Part shown: positions 8,100 through 16,605 of the stretch, in pieces | How positions within the stretch are numbered: position 1 is the stretch's first letter | Layout: every line of letters starts with the position of its first letter | Source of the DNA: Flagellimonas myxillae | Lineage (GTDB): Bacteria > Bacteroidota > Bacteroidia > Flavobacteriales > Flavobacteriaceae | Length of the DNA: 64,000 nucleotides | Direction of reading: 5' to 3' | Assembly: GCF_023502235.1 (NCBI RefSeq) | Contig: NZ_JAMFLY010000002.1 | Location: forward strand, 868,001 to 932,000 | Notes under the pieces: model-generated | What the model was told of the DNA's origin: nothing | The model's database searches: none | What the model saw: only the letters and a program-made list of their open reading frames with translations | Translations under genes and position numbers: made by a program

Positions 8100-8822
8100 A
8101 TGCTTGTAGAAGTTTGTGCCAATTCCTTGGAATCTGCCTTGAATGCCCAACAGGCTGGGGCAGATAGGATTGAGCTTTGCTCTGAACTTGGAGTAGGAGG
8201 GGTAACGCCCTCTTTTGGGTTGATAAAATTGGTCAAGGAGCATTTGCACATACCCGTGCACGTACTGATCAGACCTAGAAGCGGACATTTTACATATTCC
8301 AAATCGGAGTTCGAAACCATTAAAAAAGACATTGAGGCATGCAAGGAGTTGGGGGTGGAAGGAATTGTCGCCGGGGTGCTGGATAGCAATTGTCAATTGG
8401 ACAAACACCGAACTAAGGAATTGGTGGAACTATCGGCGCCGCTAAAATTTGTTTTTCACCGAGCCTTTGATTGGGTTCCAAATCCGATGGAAACTTTGGA
8501 CTTACTTGAAACCCTAGGGGTAGATTGTGTGCTGACCTCTGGGCAGCAAACCTCGGCCGAAGCTGGATTGGGGCTATTGAATGAACTAAATGGCAGCTCA
8601 AAAAAAATAGCGATCATGGCAGGAGGAGGGGTGAATCCGGACAATGCCCTAAAATTTCGGAAAGCTGGGTTAACAGCCATTCATTTATCCGGAACTTCGT
8701 TTGGAAACGCTGTGTCGATTGATGGCAAACTAAGCATGAATTCGAGCGTCCATGTAGCGGAAAATGAGGTCGCTGTAACAAATATGGACAAGGTTCGTCA
8801 AATTGTTCGGAGCGTTAAATAA
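8100..8822 (+). CDS. cutC: CutC family protein
   Basis: A 240-aa TIM-barrel protein of the CutC family. Family signatures are clear: LVEVCANSLESALNAQQAGADRIELCSEL at the N-terminus, PVHVLIRPRSGHFTYS, FHRAFDW, VLTSGQQTSAEAG and IMAGGGVNPDN. The family was linked to copper tolerance, but the biochemical function is disputed, so copper homeostasis should be read as a family label only. It is divergent from glycosylasparaginase and followed 55 bp later by a metallophosphoesterase on the same strand. The start codon lies directly after an 18-bp palindrome. Confidence 0.92.
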   Translation: MLVEVCANSLESALNAQQAGADRIELCSELGVGGVTPSFGLIKLVKEHLHIPVHVLIRPRSGHFTYSKSEFETIKKDIEACKELGVEGIVAGVLDSNCQLDKHRTKELVELSAPLKFVFHRAFDWVPNPMETLDLLETLGVDCVLTSGQQTSAEAGLGLLNELNGSSKKIAIMAGGGVNPDNALKFRKAGLTAIHLSGTSFGNAVSIDGKLSMNSSVHVAENEVAVTNMDKVRQIVRSVK

Positions 8823-8877
8823 ACGCAAAAACCTAATGTTCCACGCCTAAGAGAAATATCTTTACAAAAAATTTTAC

Positions 8878-10113
8878 ATGCCTAGATTCCTGATAATTAT
8901 ATCCATTATCTACATTGTTTTGGCCATTTATGGATTTCAAGGCTTTAAAACCATATTTAAGAACATCTGGCTCCAGTGGGGTTATGCATTGTTGTTTTTA
9001 GCAGCATTGGCCAATTTAATTATTCGGGTCCTTGCCTACACGCCAGGTGATGGTGTTCGGGGACAAATAGCCAATGCAGCAGGTATTTTCATGGCGTTTA
9101 TTTTTCTGGCTTTAGTGTTCACGGTGCTTTTGCTACTTGAGGATATTGTGCGCTTGTTCGTATTCGCATATAATAAAATGTCAAATCCCTCCGGATCAAT
9201 GACCCAATTTTTTCCATCACGAAGGGAATTTATTAGCAAGATTGCCCTTGGCGTAGCGGCATTGCCATTTGGAGCTGTGCTCTATGGCATGTTCAAAGGC
9301 AAATACAACTATAAAGTTCTTAAGTATGAGCTGGAGTTTGCCGATTTGCCAGAGGCGTTTGATGGGTATCAAATAACACAAATCTCGGATGTGCACAGTG
9401 GAAGTTTTGACAATCGAGATAAGGTTGCCTATGGGATTGACTTGATCAACAAACAGCAGAGTGATGTGATTCTTTTTACGGGGGATATGGTCAACGATAA
9501 AGCTGTAGAAATGGAGCCTTGGGCCGATCTTTTCTCCACTTTGGATGCCAAGGACGGCAAGTTTTCGGTGTTGGGCAATCACGATTATGGGGACTATACT
9601 TCCTGGCCCTCGGACGATGATAAGAAGAAAAATCTTCAAGACTTGAAAGATCTTCAAAAGGATATGGGCTTCGACCTCTTATTGGATACCCATCACTATT
9701 TGGAAAAAGATGGACAGCGCATTGCATTGTTGGGTGTTGAAAACTGGGGCAGGGGCGGTTTTAAAAAAGCCGGTGATTTGGAAAAGGCCAAGGCAGGTAT
9801 ATCCAAAGACGACTTTAAGATTTTAATGAGCCACGATCCCTCCCATTGGGAAGATGTGGTGATCCATGATGATTATCATTTTCACCTTACTTTAAGCGGA
9901 CATACCCATGGGATGCAATTTGGTGTCGAAATTCCAGGTTGGATAAAATGGAGTCCTGTCAAGTGGAGATACAAATACTGGGCAGGCGTTTATGAAGAAC
10001 TCAATCAGTTTATAAACGTAAATCGTGGGTTCGGGTTTATTGGATATCCTGGACGTGTTGGAATCTGGCCTGAAATCACAGTAATAACCTTAAAAAAGAA
10101 AGGTTTAACGTGA
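8878..10113 (+). CDS. Membrane-anchored metallophosphoesterase
   Basis: A 411-aa protein with three or four N-terminal membrane segments (about residues 3-20, 33-52, 66-95 and 125-140) and a C-terminal calcineurin-like phosphoesterase domain. All metal-binding blocks are present: SDVHSG near 172, GDMVND near 201, GNHDYGDY near 232, MSHDPSHW near 318 and SGHTHGMQFG near 340. The architecture resembles the YkuE/YaeI group of membrane phosphoesterases, some of which act on lipid-linked phosphates. The substrate here is unknown. It stands between cutC and the thioredoxin-fold gene on the same strand. Confidence 0.88.
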   Translation: MPRFLIIISIIYIVLAIYGFQGFKTIFKNIWLQWGYALLFLAALANLIIRVLAYTPGDGVRGQIANAAGIFMAFIFLALVFTVLLLLEDIVRLFVFAYNKMSNPSGSMTQFFPSRREFISKIALGVAALPFGAVLYGMFKGKYNYKVLKYELEFADLPEAFDGYQITQISDVHSGSFDNRDKVAYGIDLINKQQSDVILFTGDMVNDKAVEMEPWADLFSTLDAKDGKFSVLGNHDYGDYTSWPSDDDKKKNLQDLKDLQKDMGFDLLLDTHHYLEKDGQRIALLGVENWGRGGFKKAGDLEKAKAGISKDDFKILMSHDPSHWEDVVIHDDYHFHLTLSGHTHGMQFGVEIPGWIKWSPVKWRYKYWAGVYEELNQFINVNRGFGFIGYPGRVGIWPEITVITLKKKGLT

Positions 10114-10173
10114 AATTAACGTTGTCTTTTCCGAGTTGTATAAGGGCCTCATCAAAATTTTAACAAATTTTCT

Positions 10174-10181
10174 TACATTTG
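10174..10181 (+). promoter_or_regulatory. -7 promoter element of the thioredoxin-fold gene
   Basis: TACATTTG, an exact TAnnTTTG match, 21 bp upstream of the ATG at 10203. No good TTTG is seen 18-20 bp upstream, so the promoter is only partly supported. Confidence 0.4.
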
Positions 10182-10202
10182 GTTGGTAAACCTTGATAAC
10201 AC

Positions 10203-10499
10203 ATGTCTAAATTCGGTGAACTTATCGATTTAAAAGTGCCAGTGCTGTTGGACTTTTATGCGGAATGGAATGAACAATCCACTTCTATGCACCCTGTGTT
10301 GCGCGATGTAGCTGCAGCCTTGGGCGATAAAGGAAAAGTAATCAAGATAGATGTTGATAAAAACAAGGAGCTTTCACAGGCGCTCCGAATTAAGGGGTTG
10401 CCCACCCTGATGATCTATAAAAAGGGTGAAATGGTCTGGCGACAAAGTGGGGAGCAAGATGCCAATACCCTCATTGGAATTCTCAACGAGTATATTTAA
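10203..10499 (+). CDS. Thioredoxin-fold protein lacking the CxxC active site
   Basis: A 98-aa single-domain thioredoxin fold without a signal peptide. The core LLDFYAEWNEQSTSMHPVL aligns with the WCxPC region of thioredoxins, but both cysteines are replaced (W-N-E-Q-S-T-S); there is no cysteine anywhere in the protein. The cis-proline loop (GLPTLMIYKKGE) and KVIKIDVDKN are kept, so the fold should be intact. It cannot do thiol-disulfide exchange; a binding or chaperone role is possible but not shown. It is convergent with the DUF2723 gene, with only 25 bp between the stop codons. Confidence 0.82.
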   Translation: MSKFGELIDLKVPVLLDFYAEWNEQSTSMHPVLRDVAAALGDKGKVIKIDVDKNKELSQALRIKGLPTLMIYKKGEMVWRQSGEQDANTLIGILNEYI

Positions 10500-10524
10500 A
10501 TTCTTTTACCAGATTTTTAGAGAT

Positions 10525-13500
10525 TTAAAGGGAATCCGTTAACTCACCTATGGTATCCAACGGAATAGAATCTCCCATATCTGGATCTGGAATGGGGTCT
10601 TCGAACATTTCCTCATCACTGCCCACAAATTGGGAGAACTTGTCGATGTACTCGTTAAAAATCACGGTTTCTGACTCTGCCTTGTCCAAGTCCCGATTTT
10701 CAATAAGGATATCAATGTTTCGGCGGTACGCCTGCATGTCCGCAAGGATGTCGTCAATTTTTTCATACTGCTCATCCAAAGGAATTCCAGCGTAGTACTC
10801 CAATCGCTCTTGGTACACCTTTTTCAATTTTTCAAACAGTGCATGGGCTTTTTCGGTTTCCCCAACTTTAAAATACCCATCCATAAAAGGCTCCACAAAG
10901 GCGTAAAATCCGAATTGCTCTACGGGCATGTTGGTTATGGCTATGTCAATAACATCCTTGGCCTTGTCTATTTTGTCTTCTTCCAGCAGTTTCTCCATAA
11001 GCCGCGCTAGGTTGCTTCTAAACGATAACCCTTGGGAACGTGTTTGTGGATCATGGTAAATTCCGGTGTCCCCGGCATTTCCCCAATCCCATTTTTTAAC
11101 GATACCGTACATAATGTCGGTGTCAATTCGCCCCATTTCAAACGAACTTTCGTTTTTGGTCTTTATAGGAACCAATTTATAAACCAGCCCATCCAATTGA
11201 AGATAGTCCTTCATCCAGAGATACTCGGCACGGTCAAAACTCCCTCCTGAGAAATAAATGGGCCTTTTCCAATCGTTGTTGGCCAAAAGATCTAACATTA
11301 GAATACGGTTTTTGGGCAGGGCGCCTTGGGGTAGGTCAATATCGATGTAATCCAAAATCAAATCTGCATCTTCTGGTTTTACCAGACCACTGTCCAAGAC
11401 ATTTTGTTTGTTGACCGGAATCCTAATTTTATTGGTGGGATAATAGATTATGTTCAAAGTGCCCTCGGGTACCTCACTAATATCTGCTCCTTGCTTTTCC
11501 AATAGATATCGGTACTTGGTCTGGGGTTTGTCACTTCCAATCCAATTCATGAAATCTTTGATGTCCCATCTGCTGTCTGTAATTCCTTGGAAGTAGACTG
11601 CATCCCTGGAACCATATCGATATTTGTCATGTGTCAATTGTGAGGGAATGGGCTCACTTTCATAAGCTTTTCTTTTCATTTGGTCTATGTACCAATCCGT
11701 AGCGAAGAGGCTGGTGTTCACTATCCGAACATCGGTCCTGTGTCCCTCTATTTCCTGGGCGTACCATAACGGGAAGGTGTCGTTGTCCCCAATGGTGAAC
11801 AAGATGGCCCCTGCATCCTCTTGGCAGGAGTCCAAATAAGCCTTAGCGGTGGAATTGGCGGTATACCGATTGGATCGGTCGTGATCGTCCCAGTTCTGGA
11901 AGGCCATGAGCAAGGGAACCGCCAGTAGACATAGGGTTGTTATTGCCGGGGCCGCAATTTTAGCGGACAAAAACTTTCTGAATTCATCGAAAAGCCCATA
12001 AACCCCCAATCCTATCCACATGCAGAAAACGTAGAAAGAGCCGACTAGGGAATAATCCCTTTCCCTTGGTTGAAAAATATAGGGATTGGTGTAGAACTGA
12101 ATGGCTAATCCTGTGAACATGAAAAACACAAACAGCACCCAGAACTGCTTGGGATCCTTGGAAATCTGGAATACGATACCGATAATGCCCAAAAGCAAGG
12201 GCAAGAAGAAGTAGGTGTTTCGGCCTTTGTTGTTTTCCCAGTCACTCGGCAGATTATCCTGACTCCCAAGTCGCAGACTGTCCATAAAGCCAATACCACT
12301 TAACCAGTTGCCATTTTCATCATACCTGCCTTGAATGTCATTTTGCCGGCCGACAAAATTCCACATAAAGTACCTCATGTACATATATCCAAATTGGAAT
12401 TCTACCATATATTGGATGTTCTGTCCCAATGTTGGCGGTTCCACTTCGATGTATTCGCCAAACTCCCGAAGGAACCTAACGTATTGTTCGGCATCGAGTT
12501 CCCCTTGGGCGTAAGCGGTCTTGAATTGGGCAACGGCTTCTCGTAAATCGTTTTGGGAAATGTATTCGGATTTTATTCGGAAATCAAGTGCTCCAAAATA
12601 CCGCATATAATTCTCGGCATGCTGATCGCTCCATAGTCTGGGTAAAAGGCCCACATGTTTTTTGTTGGGACCTTGCATGGCATTTTTGTAATTGTTTACT
12701 ATGATGTATTTCCCCAGCTTTTCATCTTTTTCGTACTTGGGACGATCATCTTTGTCTTCCCCAGCGGGAGCAAACGTATCTGAATAATAAGCGCCATAAA
12801 ATGGACTTTCCACTCCAGGATATTGTTCCCTGTTGTAATAGGCCAGAAGGGAACGTGCATCCGAAGGATCATTTTCGTTGACCACCGTTTTTGCATTGGC
12901 CCTAATCGGCAACATCAGCCAAGAGGAAAAACCAAGAATCAGGAACATCAGGCAGAGTACTACCAAGTTACCTGTTCTAAAATCGTTTTTACGGGTATAG
13001 CGAAGCGCAAAATAAAATCCGGCCACAAAAAGCAATCCCATAATTATGGTTCCGGAATTGAATGGCAACCCTATACTGTTGATGAAAAACACTTCGCTCC
13101 AACCAAACAGTTTTAGCACGTAGGTCAGGGAAAATTTGTAGACCAACATCAACAAGGCTATCACTGCAATGTTGGCAAGCAAAAAGTTCTTGATATTGGT
13201 TTCCTTGTATTTTTTGAAGTAGAATAGCAATCCGATAGAGGGGATGGCCAAAAAGCCCATGAACTGAATTCCGAAAGTAAGACCGATCACAAAGCATATC
13301 AGCAGCAGCCATCGATGTCCTCGGGGTTCGTCCAAACTGTCCACCCACTTAAGGCCCAACCAAATCAATAGCGCCATGATCAAGCTCGCCATCGCATAAA
13401 CTTCTGTTTCCACGGCATTGAACCAAAAACTATCTGAAAAAGTAAAGGCAAGTGCCCCAACAAGCCCGCTACCAAAAATTGCAATGGCCTTACTATTGGA

Positions 13501-13842
13501 GAGCGGCTTCTTTTTTATGACCAGTTTACGGGTGAGGTTGGTTATGGTCCAAAAGGTGAACAATACAGCAAAGGCGCTGGATACAATGGAGACCGCATTG
13601 ACCATAAGTGCGATTTTGGAGGTGTCGCCAAAGGCGAACATGGCAAAAAAGGCCCCGATCATTTGCAGCAGAGGGGCACCCGGAGGGTGACCTACCTGCA
13701 GTTTGGCCGAAGTGGTAATGTACTCCCCGGCATCCCAAAAACTTCCTGTGGGTTCTACGGTAATGGCATATACGATAAATGCTATGGTAAAGGAGACCCA
13801 CCCAAGAATGGTGTCCCATTTTCTGAAGTTTTCTGCAAACAT
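10525..13842 (-). CDS. DUF2723 family large membrane protein
   Basis: A 1105-aa protein with a multi-helix membrane part (about residues 10-310 and again near 560-680) and a large soluble C-terminal part. The N-terminus with TVEPTGSFWDAGEYITTSAKL and VGHPPGAPLLQMIG is the signature of DUF2723, which resembles the GT-C fold of protein O-mannosyltransferases; the acidic pair in WDAGEY and the GHPPGAP loop fit that fold. A glycosyltransferase role with a polyprenyl-phosphate sugar donor is plausible, not shown. The C-terminal region (about 900-1050) has helical repeats (LARLMEKLLEEDKIDKA, YFKVGETEKAHALFEKL) like TPR repeats. It stands alone on the minus strand. Confidence 0.85.
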   Translation of the reverse strand: MFAENFRKWDTILGWVSFTIAFIVYAITVEPTGSFWDAGEYITTSAKLQVGHPPGAPLLQMIGAFFAMFAFGDTSKIALMVNAVSIVSSAFAVLFTFWTITNLTRKLVIKKKPLSNSKAIAIFGSGLVGALAFTFSDSFWFNAVETEVYAMASLIMALLIWLGLKWVDSLDEPRGHRWLLLICFVIGLTFGIQFMGFLAIPSIGLLFYFKKYKETNIKNFLLANIAVIALLMLVYKFSLTYVLKLFGWSEVFFINSIGLPFNSGTIIMGLLFVAGFYFALRYTRKNDFRTGNLVVLCLMFLILGFSSWLMLPIRANAKTVVNENDPSDARSLLAYYNREQYPGVESPFYGAYYSDTFAPAGEDKDDRPKYEKDEKLGKYIIVNNYKNAMQGPNKKHVGLLPRLWSDQHAENYMRYFGALDFRIKSEYISQNDLREAVAQFKTAYAQGELDAEQYVRFLREFGEYIEVEPPTLGQNIQYMVEFQFGYMYMRYFMWNFVGRQNDIQGRYDENGNWLSGIGFMDSLRLGSQDNLPSDWENNKGRNTYFFLPLLLGIIGIVFQISKDPKQFWVLFVFFMFTGLAIQFYTNPYIFQPRERDYSLVGSFYVFCMWIGLGVYGLFDEFRKFLSAKIAAPAITTLCLLAVPLLMAFQNWDDHDRSNRYTANSTAKAYLDSCQEDAGAILFTIGDNDTFPLWYAQEIEGHRTDVRIVNTSLFATDWYIDQMKRKAYESEPIPSQLTHDKYRYGSRDAVYFQGITDSRWDIKDFMNWIGSDKPQTKYRYLLEKQGADISEVPEGTLNIIYYPTNKIRIPVNKQNVLDSGLVKPEDADLILDYIDIDLPQGALPKNRILMLDLLANNDWKRPIYFSGGSFDRAEYLWMKDYLQLDGLVYKLVPIKTKNESSFEMGRIDTDIMYGIVKKWDWGNAGDTGIYHDPQTRSQGLSFRSNLARLMEKLLEEDKIDKAKDVIDIAITNMPVEQFGFYAFVEPFMDGYFKVGETEKAHALFEKLKKVYQERLEYYAGIPLDEQYEKIDDILADMQAYRRNIDILIENRDLDKAESETVIFNEYIDKFSQFVGSDEEMFEDPIPDPDMGDSIPLDTIGELTDSL

Positions 13843-13962
13843 AAAAGATGGTCTTAACCAGTTGGGGCGAATTTAGTAAATATCGCAGAGACGGTCGGCG
13901 AATTTTGGAAAAGCTTTAACATGGACTGCTCTGGAAAAATCGTTGGGATTCTTGTGAAATTA

Positions 13963-13993
13963 TTTGTGCAAACAAAAGTTTGTTATAAATTTG
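13963..13993 (+). promoter_or_regulatory. Promoter of tRNA-Gln
   Basis: TTTG at 13963-13966 and TAAATTTG at 13986-13993, 19 bp apart: an exact Bacteroidota housekeeping promoter. Transcription would begin near 14000, about 50 bp before the mature tRNA. Confidence 0.65.
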
Positions 13994-14051
13994 CACGCTC
14001 AAATGCTGGAACATGTATTTGAAAATTTGCATTTCAATGCAAGTTTGGTAG

Positions 14052-14123
14052 TGGCCCATGGTGTAATTGGCAACACAGCTGGTTTTGGTCCAGTCGTTCT
14101 AGGTTCGAGTCCTAGTGGGCCAA
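14052..14123 (+). tRNA. tRNA-Gln (anticodon TTG)
   Basis: Folds as a full cloverleaf. The acceptor stem is TGGCCCA with TGGGCCA (14116-14122); the D arm is GTGT/ACAC; the anticodon stem is GCTGG/CCAGT around loop TTTTGGT with anticodon TTG; the T arm is CTAGG/CCTAG around TTCGAGT. The discriminator is A at 14123. CCA is not encoded, since the next bases are CAG. A terminator follows 15 bp downstream. Confidence 0.95.
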
Positions 14124-14137
14124 CAGAATGCAAAAAG

Positions 14138-14168
14138 AACCCGATATCTTCGTGATGTTGGGTTTTTT
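14138..14168 (+). terminator. Terminator after tRNA-Gln
   Basis: Eleven-bp stem AACCCGATATC/GATGTTGGGTT with two G-U pairs, loop TTCGT, then a T-run. Confidence 0.8.
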
Positions 14169-14220
14169 ATTTTAATCCGGGGAGACGAGAGGTTTATCCT
14201 GAGCGCAGATGAAGGAAGTT

Positions 14221-14279
14221 CTAGTGGGCCAACAGAAAACTAAGGAAGATTCCGATTTCTAAGGAAATTGGGATTTTTT
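14221..14279 (+). repeat. tRNA-Gln 3'-end fragment plus a second terminator
   Basis: Bases 14221-14237 repeat exactly the last 12 bases of tRNA-Gln and the 5 bases after it (14112-14128). The fragment is followed by its own hairpin, 14249-14274 (11-bp stem with two G-U pairs, loop TAAG) and a T-run, matching the layout behind the intact tRNA. It looks like the remains of a second tRNA-Gln unit or an integration scar. Just upstream (about 14195-14217) is TCCTGAGCGCAGATGAAGG, like a short dispersed repeat I recall from Flavobacteriia. Confidence 0.6.
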
Positions 14280-14326
14280 GTTTGCAGTAATTTGGGTACT
14301 TTCAAGTCCTAATCAAACCAAGGGTA

Positions 14327-15913
14327 ATGAAAAAACTACCAAACCTATTTTTATATGTTGGACTACTATGTATCACCTTCAGTTGTTCCGATAAAAAATC
14401 CGAGAATGAAAAAACGGATGAAAGACCCAACATCATTTTTGTGCTTGCAGATGATCTGGGCTATGGAGACATCGCCGCTTTTAATCCAAATAGTAAAATA
14501 AAAACACCGCATTTGGACCAACTTGCCCTAGAGGGGATGAGATTTACCGATGCCCATACCTCTTCGGCCGTGTGCACCCCCACGCGTTATGGTATTCTTA
14601 CGGGGAGATACAATTGGAGAAGCGAACTTAAGCAAGGAGTACTGATCGGTGCATCCGAAGCCTTGATTCCAAATTCAAGGACTACGGTAGCCTCAATCCT
14701 AAATAAAAGTGGCTATAATACCGGATTTATTGGGAAATGGCATTTGGGCTGGGATTGGGCGCTAAAAGATTCTACCCAACCGCCAACAACCGGATGGCAG
14801 GATACCACCTTTATAAATATCGACTATACCAAGCCCGTAAAAAACACGCCCAATGATCTTGGGTTTGATTATGCCTATGGGCACAGTGGCTCTTTGGATA
14901 TGGCACCCTACGTGTATGTGGAAAATGGGATGGCAACACAAATTCCAGACTCTGTAACCGTGAATACGGGAAAATATTCTTGGTGGAGAAAAGGCCCCAC
15001 ATCCAAGGATTTTATCCATGAAGATGTGACTCCTAATTTTTTCCGTAGGGGTATCCAATATGTGAAAGAGCAGGCCAAAAAGGAGGATCCCTTTTTTCTG
15101 TACCTGGCACTACCTTCACCACATACACCCATTCTACCCACTGAAGAATGGCAAGGGAAGAGCGGTCTTAACCCTTATGGTGATTTTATGATGATGATCG
15201 ATGACTATATGGGTCAATTGAATGCCGCTATCAAGGAAGCTGGGATAGAGGAAAACACCATGATAGTGTTTACAAGTGATAATGGCTGTTCCCCAGCTGC
15301 CAAAATTGAGGAAATGACCGCCAAAGGGCATTATCCAAGTCATGTGTTCCGAGGTCACAAGGCCGATATTTTTGAAGGAGGGCATCGGGTACCTTATATA
15401 GTCAAGTGGCCGAAGCAGGTAGAAAAGGGCTCGGTAATGGACCAAACCATTTGTACAACCGACTTTACGGCAACTTGTGCCGCGATCGTGGGGTATGAAT
15501 TAAAGGACAATGAAGCCGAAGACAGTTACAACATATTACCATTGTTGAACCAAGAGACCATTGAGGGAAATTTCAGGGAAGCTACGGTACATCACTCGAT
15601 CAATGGCAGTTTTGCCATTCGAAAAGGGGAATGGAAACTAATTATGTGTCCAGGTTCTGGAGGTTGGAGCTTTCCGACCCCAAACGACAAGGAGGCACAG
15701 GAGAACTTGCCAGAAATCCAGCTGTATGATTTAAAGAACGATCCAGGGGAGCAGAACAACCAACAGGCATCAAACCCTGAGAAAGTGGAAGAACTTAAGA
15801 GTTTGCTCACTAAATATATTGAAGAGGGTAGAAGCACTCCAGGCCTCGCGCAAATGAATGATGGTGACGAAGCTGTGTGGAAACAACTTTGGTGGATGGG
15901 GCATGCGGAATAA
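14327..15913 (+). CDS. Lipoprotein sulfatase, arylsulfatase type
   Basis: A 528-aa S1-type sulfatase, the second in this window. The signal peptide ends with a lipobox at Cys20 (ITFSC). Metal motif LADDLGYGD (Asp42, Asp43) and maturation motif C-T-P-T-R (Cys83 to Arg87) are intact, followed by LTGRYNWRS. IGKWHLGWDW, LPSPHTPILP and VFTSDNGCSP supply the remaining active-site residues. It belongs to a different subgroup from the sulfatase at 2471-4003: the two share the fold motifs but differ in length of insertions and C-terminus. It has no partner genes; the next gene belongs to the rimP operon. The substrate is unknown. Confidence 0.9.
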   Translation: MKKLPNLFLYVGLLCITFSCSDKKSENEKTDERPNIIFVLADDLGYGDIAAFNPNSKIKTPHLDQLALEGMRFTDAHTSSAVCTPTRYGILTGRYNWRSELKQGVLIGASEALIPNSRTTVASILNKSGYNTGFIGKWHLGWDWALKDSTQPPTTGWQDTTFINIDYTKPVKNTPNDLGFDYAYGHSGSLDMAPYVYVENGMATQIPDSVTVNTGKYSWWRKGPTSKDFIHEDVTPNFFRRGIQYVKEQAKKEDPFFLYLALPSPHTPILPTEEWQGKSGLNPYGDFMMMIDDYMGQLNAAIKEAGIEENTMIVFTSDNGCSPAAKIEEMTAKGHYPSHVFRGHKADIFEGGHRVPYIVKWPKQVEKGSVMDQTICTTDFTATCAAIVGYELKDNEAEDSYNILPLLNQETIEGNFREATVHHSINGSFAIRKGEWKLIMCPGSGGWSFPTPNDKEAQENLPEIQLYDLKNDPGEQNNQQASNPEKVEELKSLLTKYIEEGRSTPGLAQMNDGDEAVWKQLWWMGHAE

Positions 15914-15944
15914 GGGAATTGCCCACAACCCTTTGGCATTCAAT

Positions 15945-15974
15945 TTTGCAGACTCTATAATTATTGTATCTTTG
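15945..15974 (+). promoter_or_regulatory. Promoter of the rimP-nusA-infB operon
   Basis: TTTG at 15945-15948 and TATCTTTG at 15967-15974 with 18 bp between: an exact Bacteroidota promoter. The start of transcription would be near 15981, giving a leader of about 150 bases before rimP. Confidence 0.7.
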
Positions 15975-16003
15975 CACCACTGAACGGATATAATTGTATT
16001 CAT

Positions 16004-16028
16004 GAGGGGACTTCTAGTCCCCTCTTTT
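16004..16028 (+). terminator. Hairpin with T-run in the rimP leader, candidate attenuator
   Basis: Perfect 9-bp stem GAGGGGACT/AGTCCCCTC with loop TCT, followed by TTTTATT. It lies downstream of the predicted start at about 15981 and 103 bp before the rimP ATG, so it would terminate the operon's own transcript early. It could instead end transcription from the sulfatase gene; its place after the promoter favours attenuation. Confidence 0.6.
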
Positions 16029-16130
16029 ATTAGCGATACTTTAATTTTTTGGAACCTTTTGGATGATAAAAATCAACAAGTGGAACCAATGCCGTTGAAG
16101 GGAAGAATCTGTTAAGAGGAAAGTTGTTTT

Positions 16131-16592
16131 ATGCTTAAGGAGAAAGTGGAATCGTTGTTGGGCGAGGCTTTGGAGGAGCGTCCTTCCTTGTTCTTGATAG
16201 ATTTTACGATGGGAAGCGATAACACCATCCGGGTAGTGCTGGATGGGGATGAGGGGGTAAACCTTCAAGATTGCATGGATGTGAGCAGGGCCATAGAGCA
16301 CAATCTGGATCGGGAAGAAGAGGATTTTTCCTTGGAGGTGACTTCGGCTGGGGCCACTTCCCCGCTTCAATTGCCACGGCAGTTCAGAAAAAATATTGGA
16401 AGAAAATTAATGGTCCGGACCAGCGACAATGAATGGGAAGGAACGCTGACCCAGGCCAACGACGATTATATTACCTTGGAGTGGAAGGCTCGAGAGCCAA
16501 AGCCGGTAGGTAAGGGAAAAGTTACGGTTCAGAAGAAGGAAGTGGTTCCCTTTTCTGAAATCCAACAAGCAAAAGTTATTTTAAAATTTTAA
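16131..16592 (+). CDS. rimP: Ribosome maturation factor RimP
   Basis: A 153-aa protein needed for 30S subunit maturation. The N-terminal domain has IRVVLDGDEGVNLQDCMDVSRAIEHNLD and the linker EDFSLEVTSAGATSPLQLPRQFRKNIGRKL is the family's best-kept region; the C-terminal domain is Sm-like (LTQANDDYITLEWKA). First gene of the standard rimP-nusA-infB order, 13 bp ahead of nusA. The long leader with a terminator-like hairpin suggests early control of the operon. Confidence 0.95.
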   Translation: MLKEKVESLLGEALEERPSLFLIDFTMGSDNTIRVVLDGDEGVNLQDCMDVSRAIEHNLDREEEDFSLEVTSAGATSPLQLPRQFRKNIGRKLMVRTSDNEWEGTLTQANDDYITLEWKAREPKPVGKGKVTVQKKEVVPFSEIQQAKVILKF

Positions 16593-16605
16593 TTGTAGTT
16601 CAAAA

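Noticed and set aside
8033..8389. N-terminal extension of glycosylasparaginase
   Set aside because: It is antisense to cutC, and the Tat-like signal begins at 8032.
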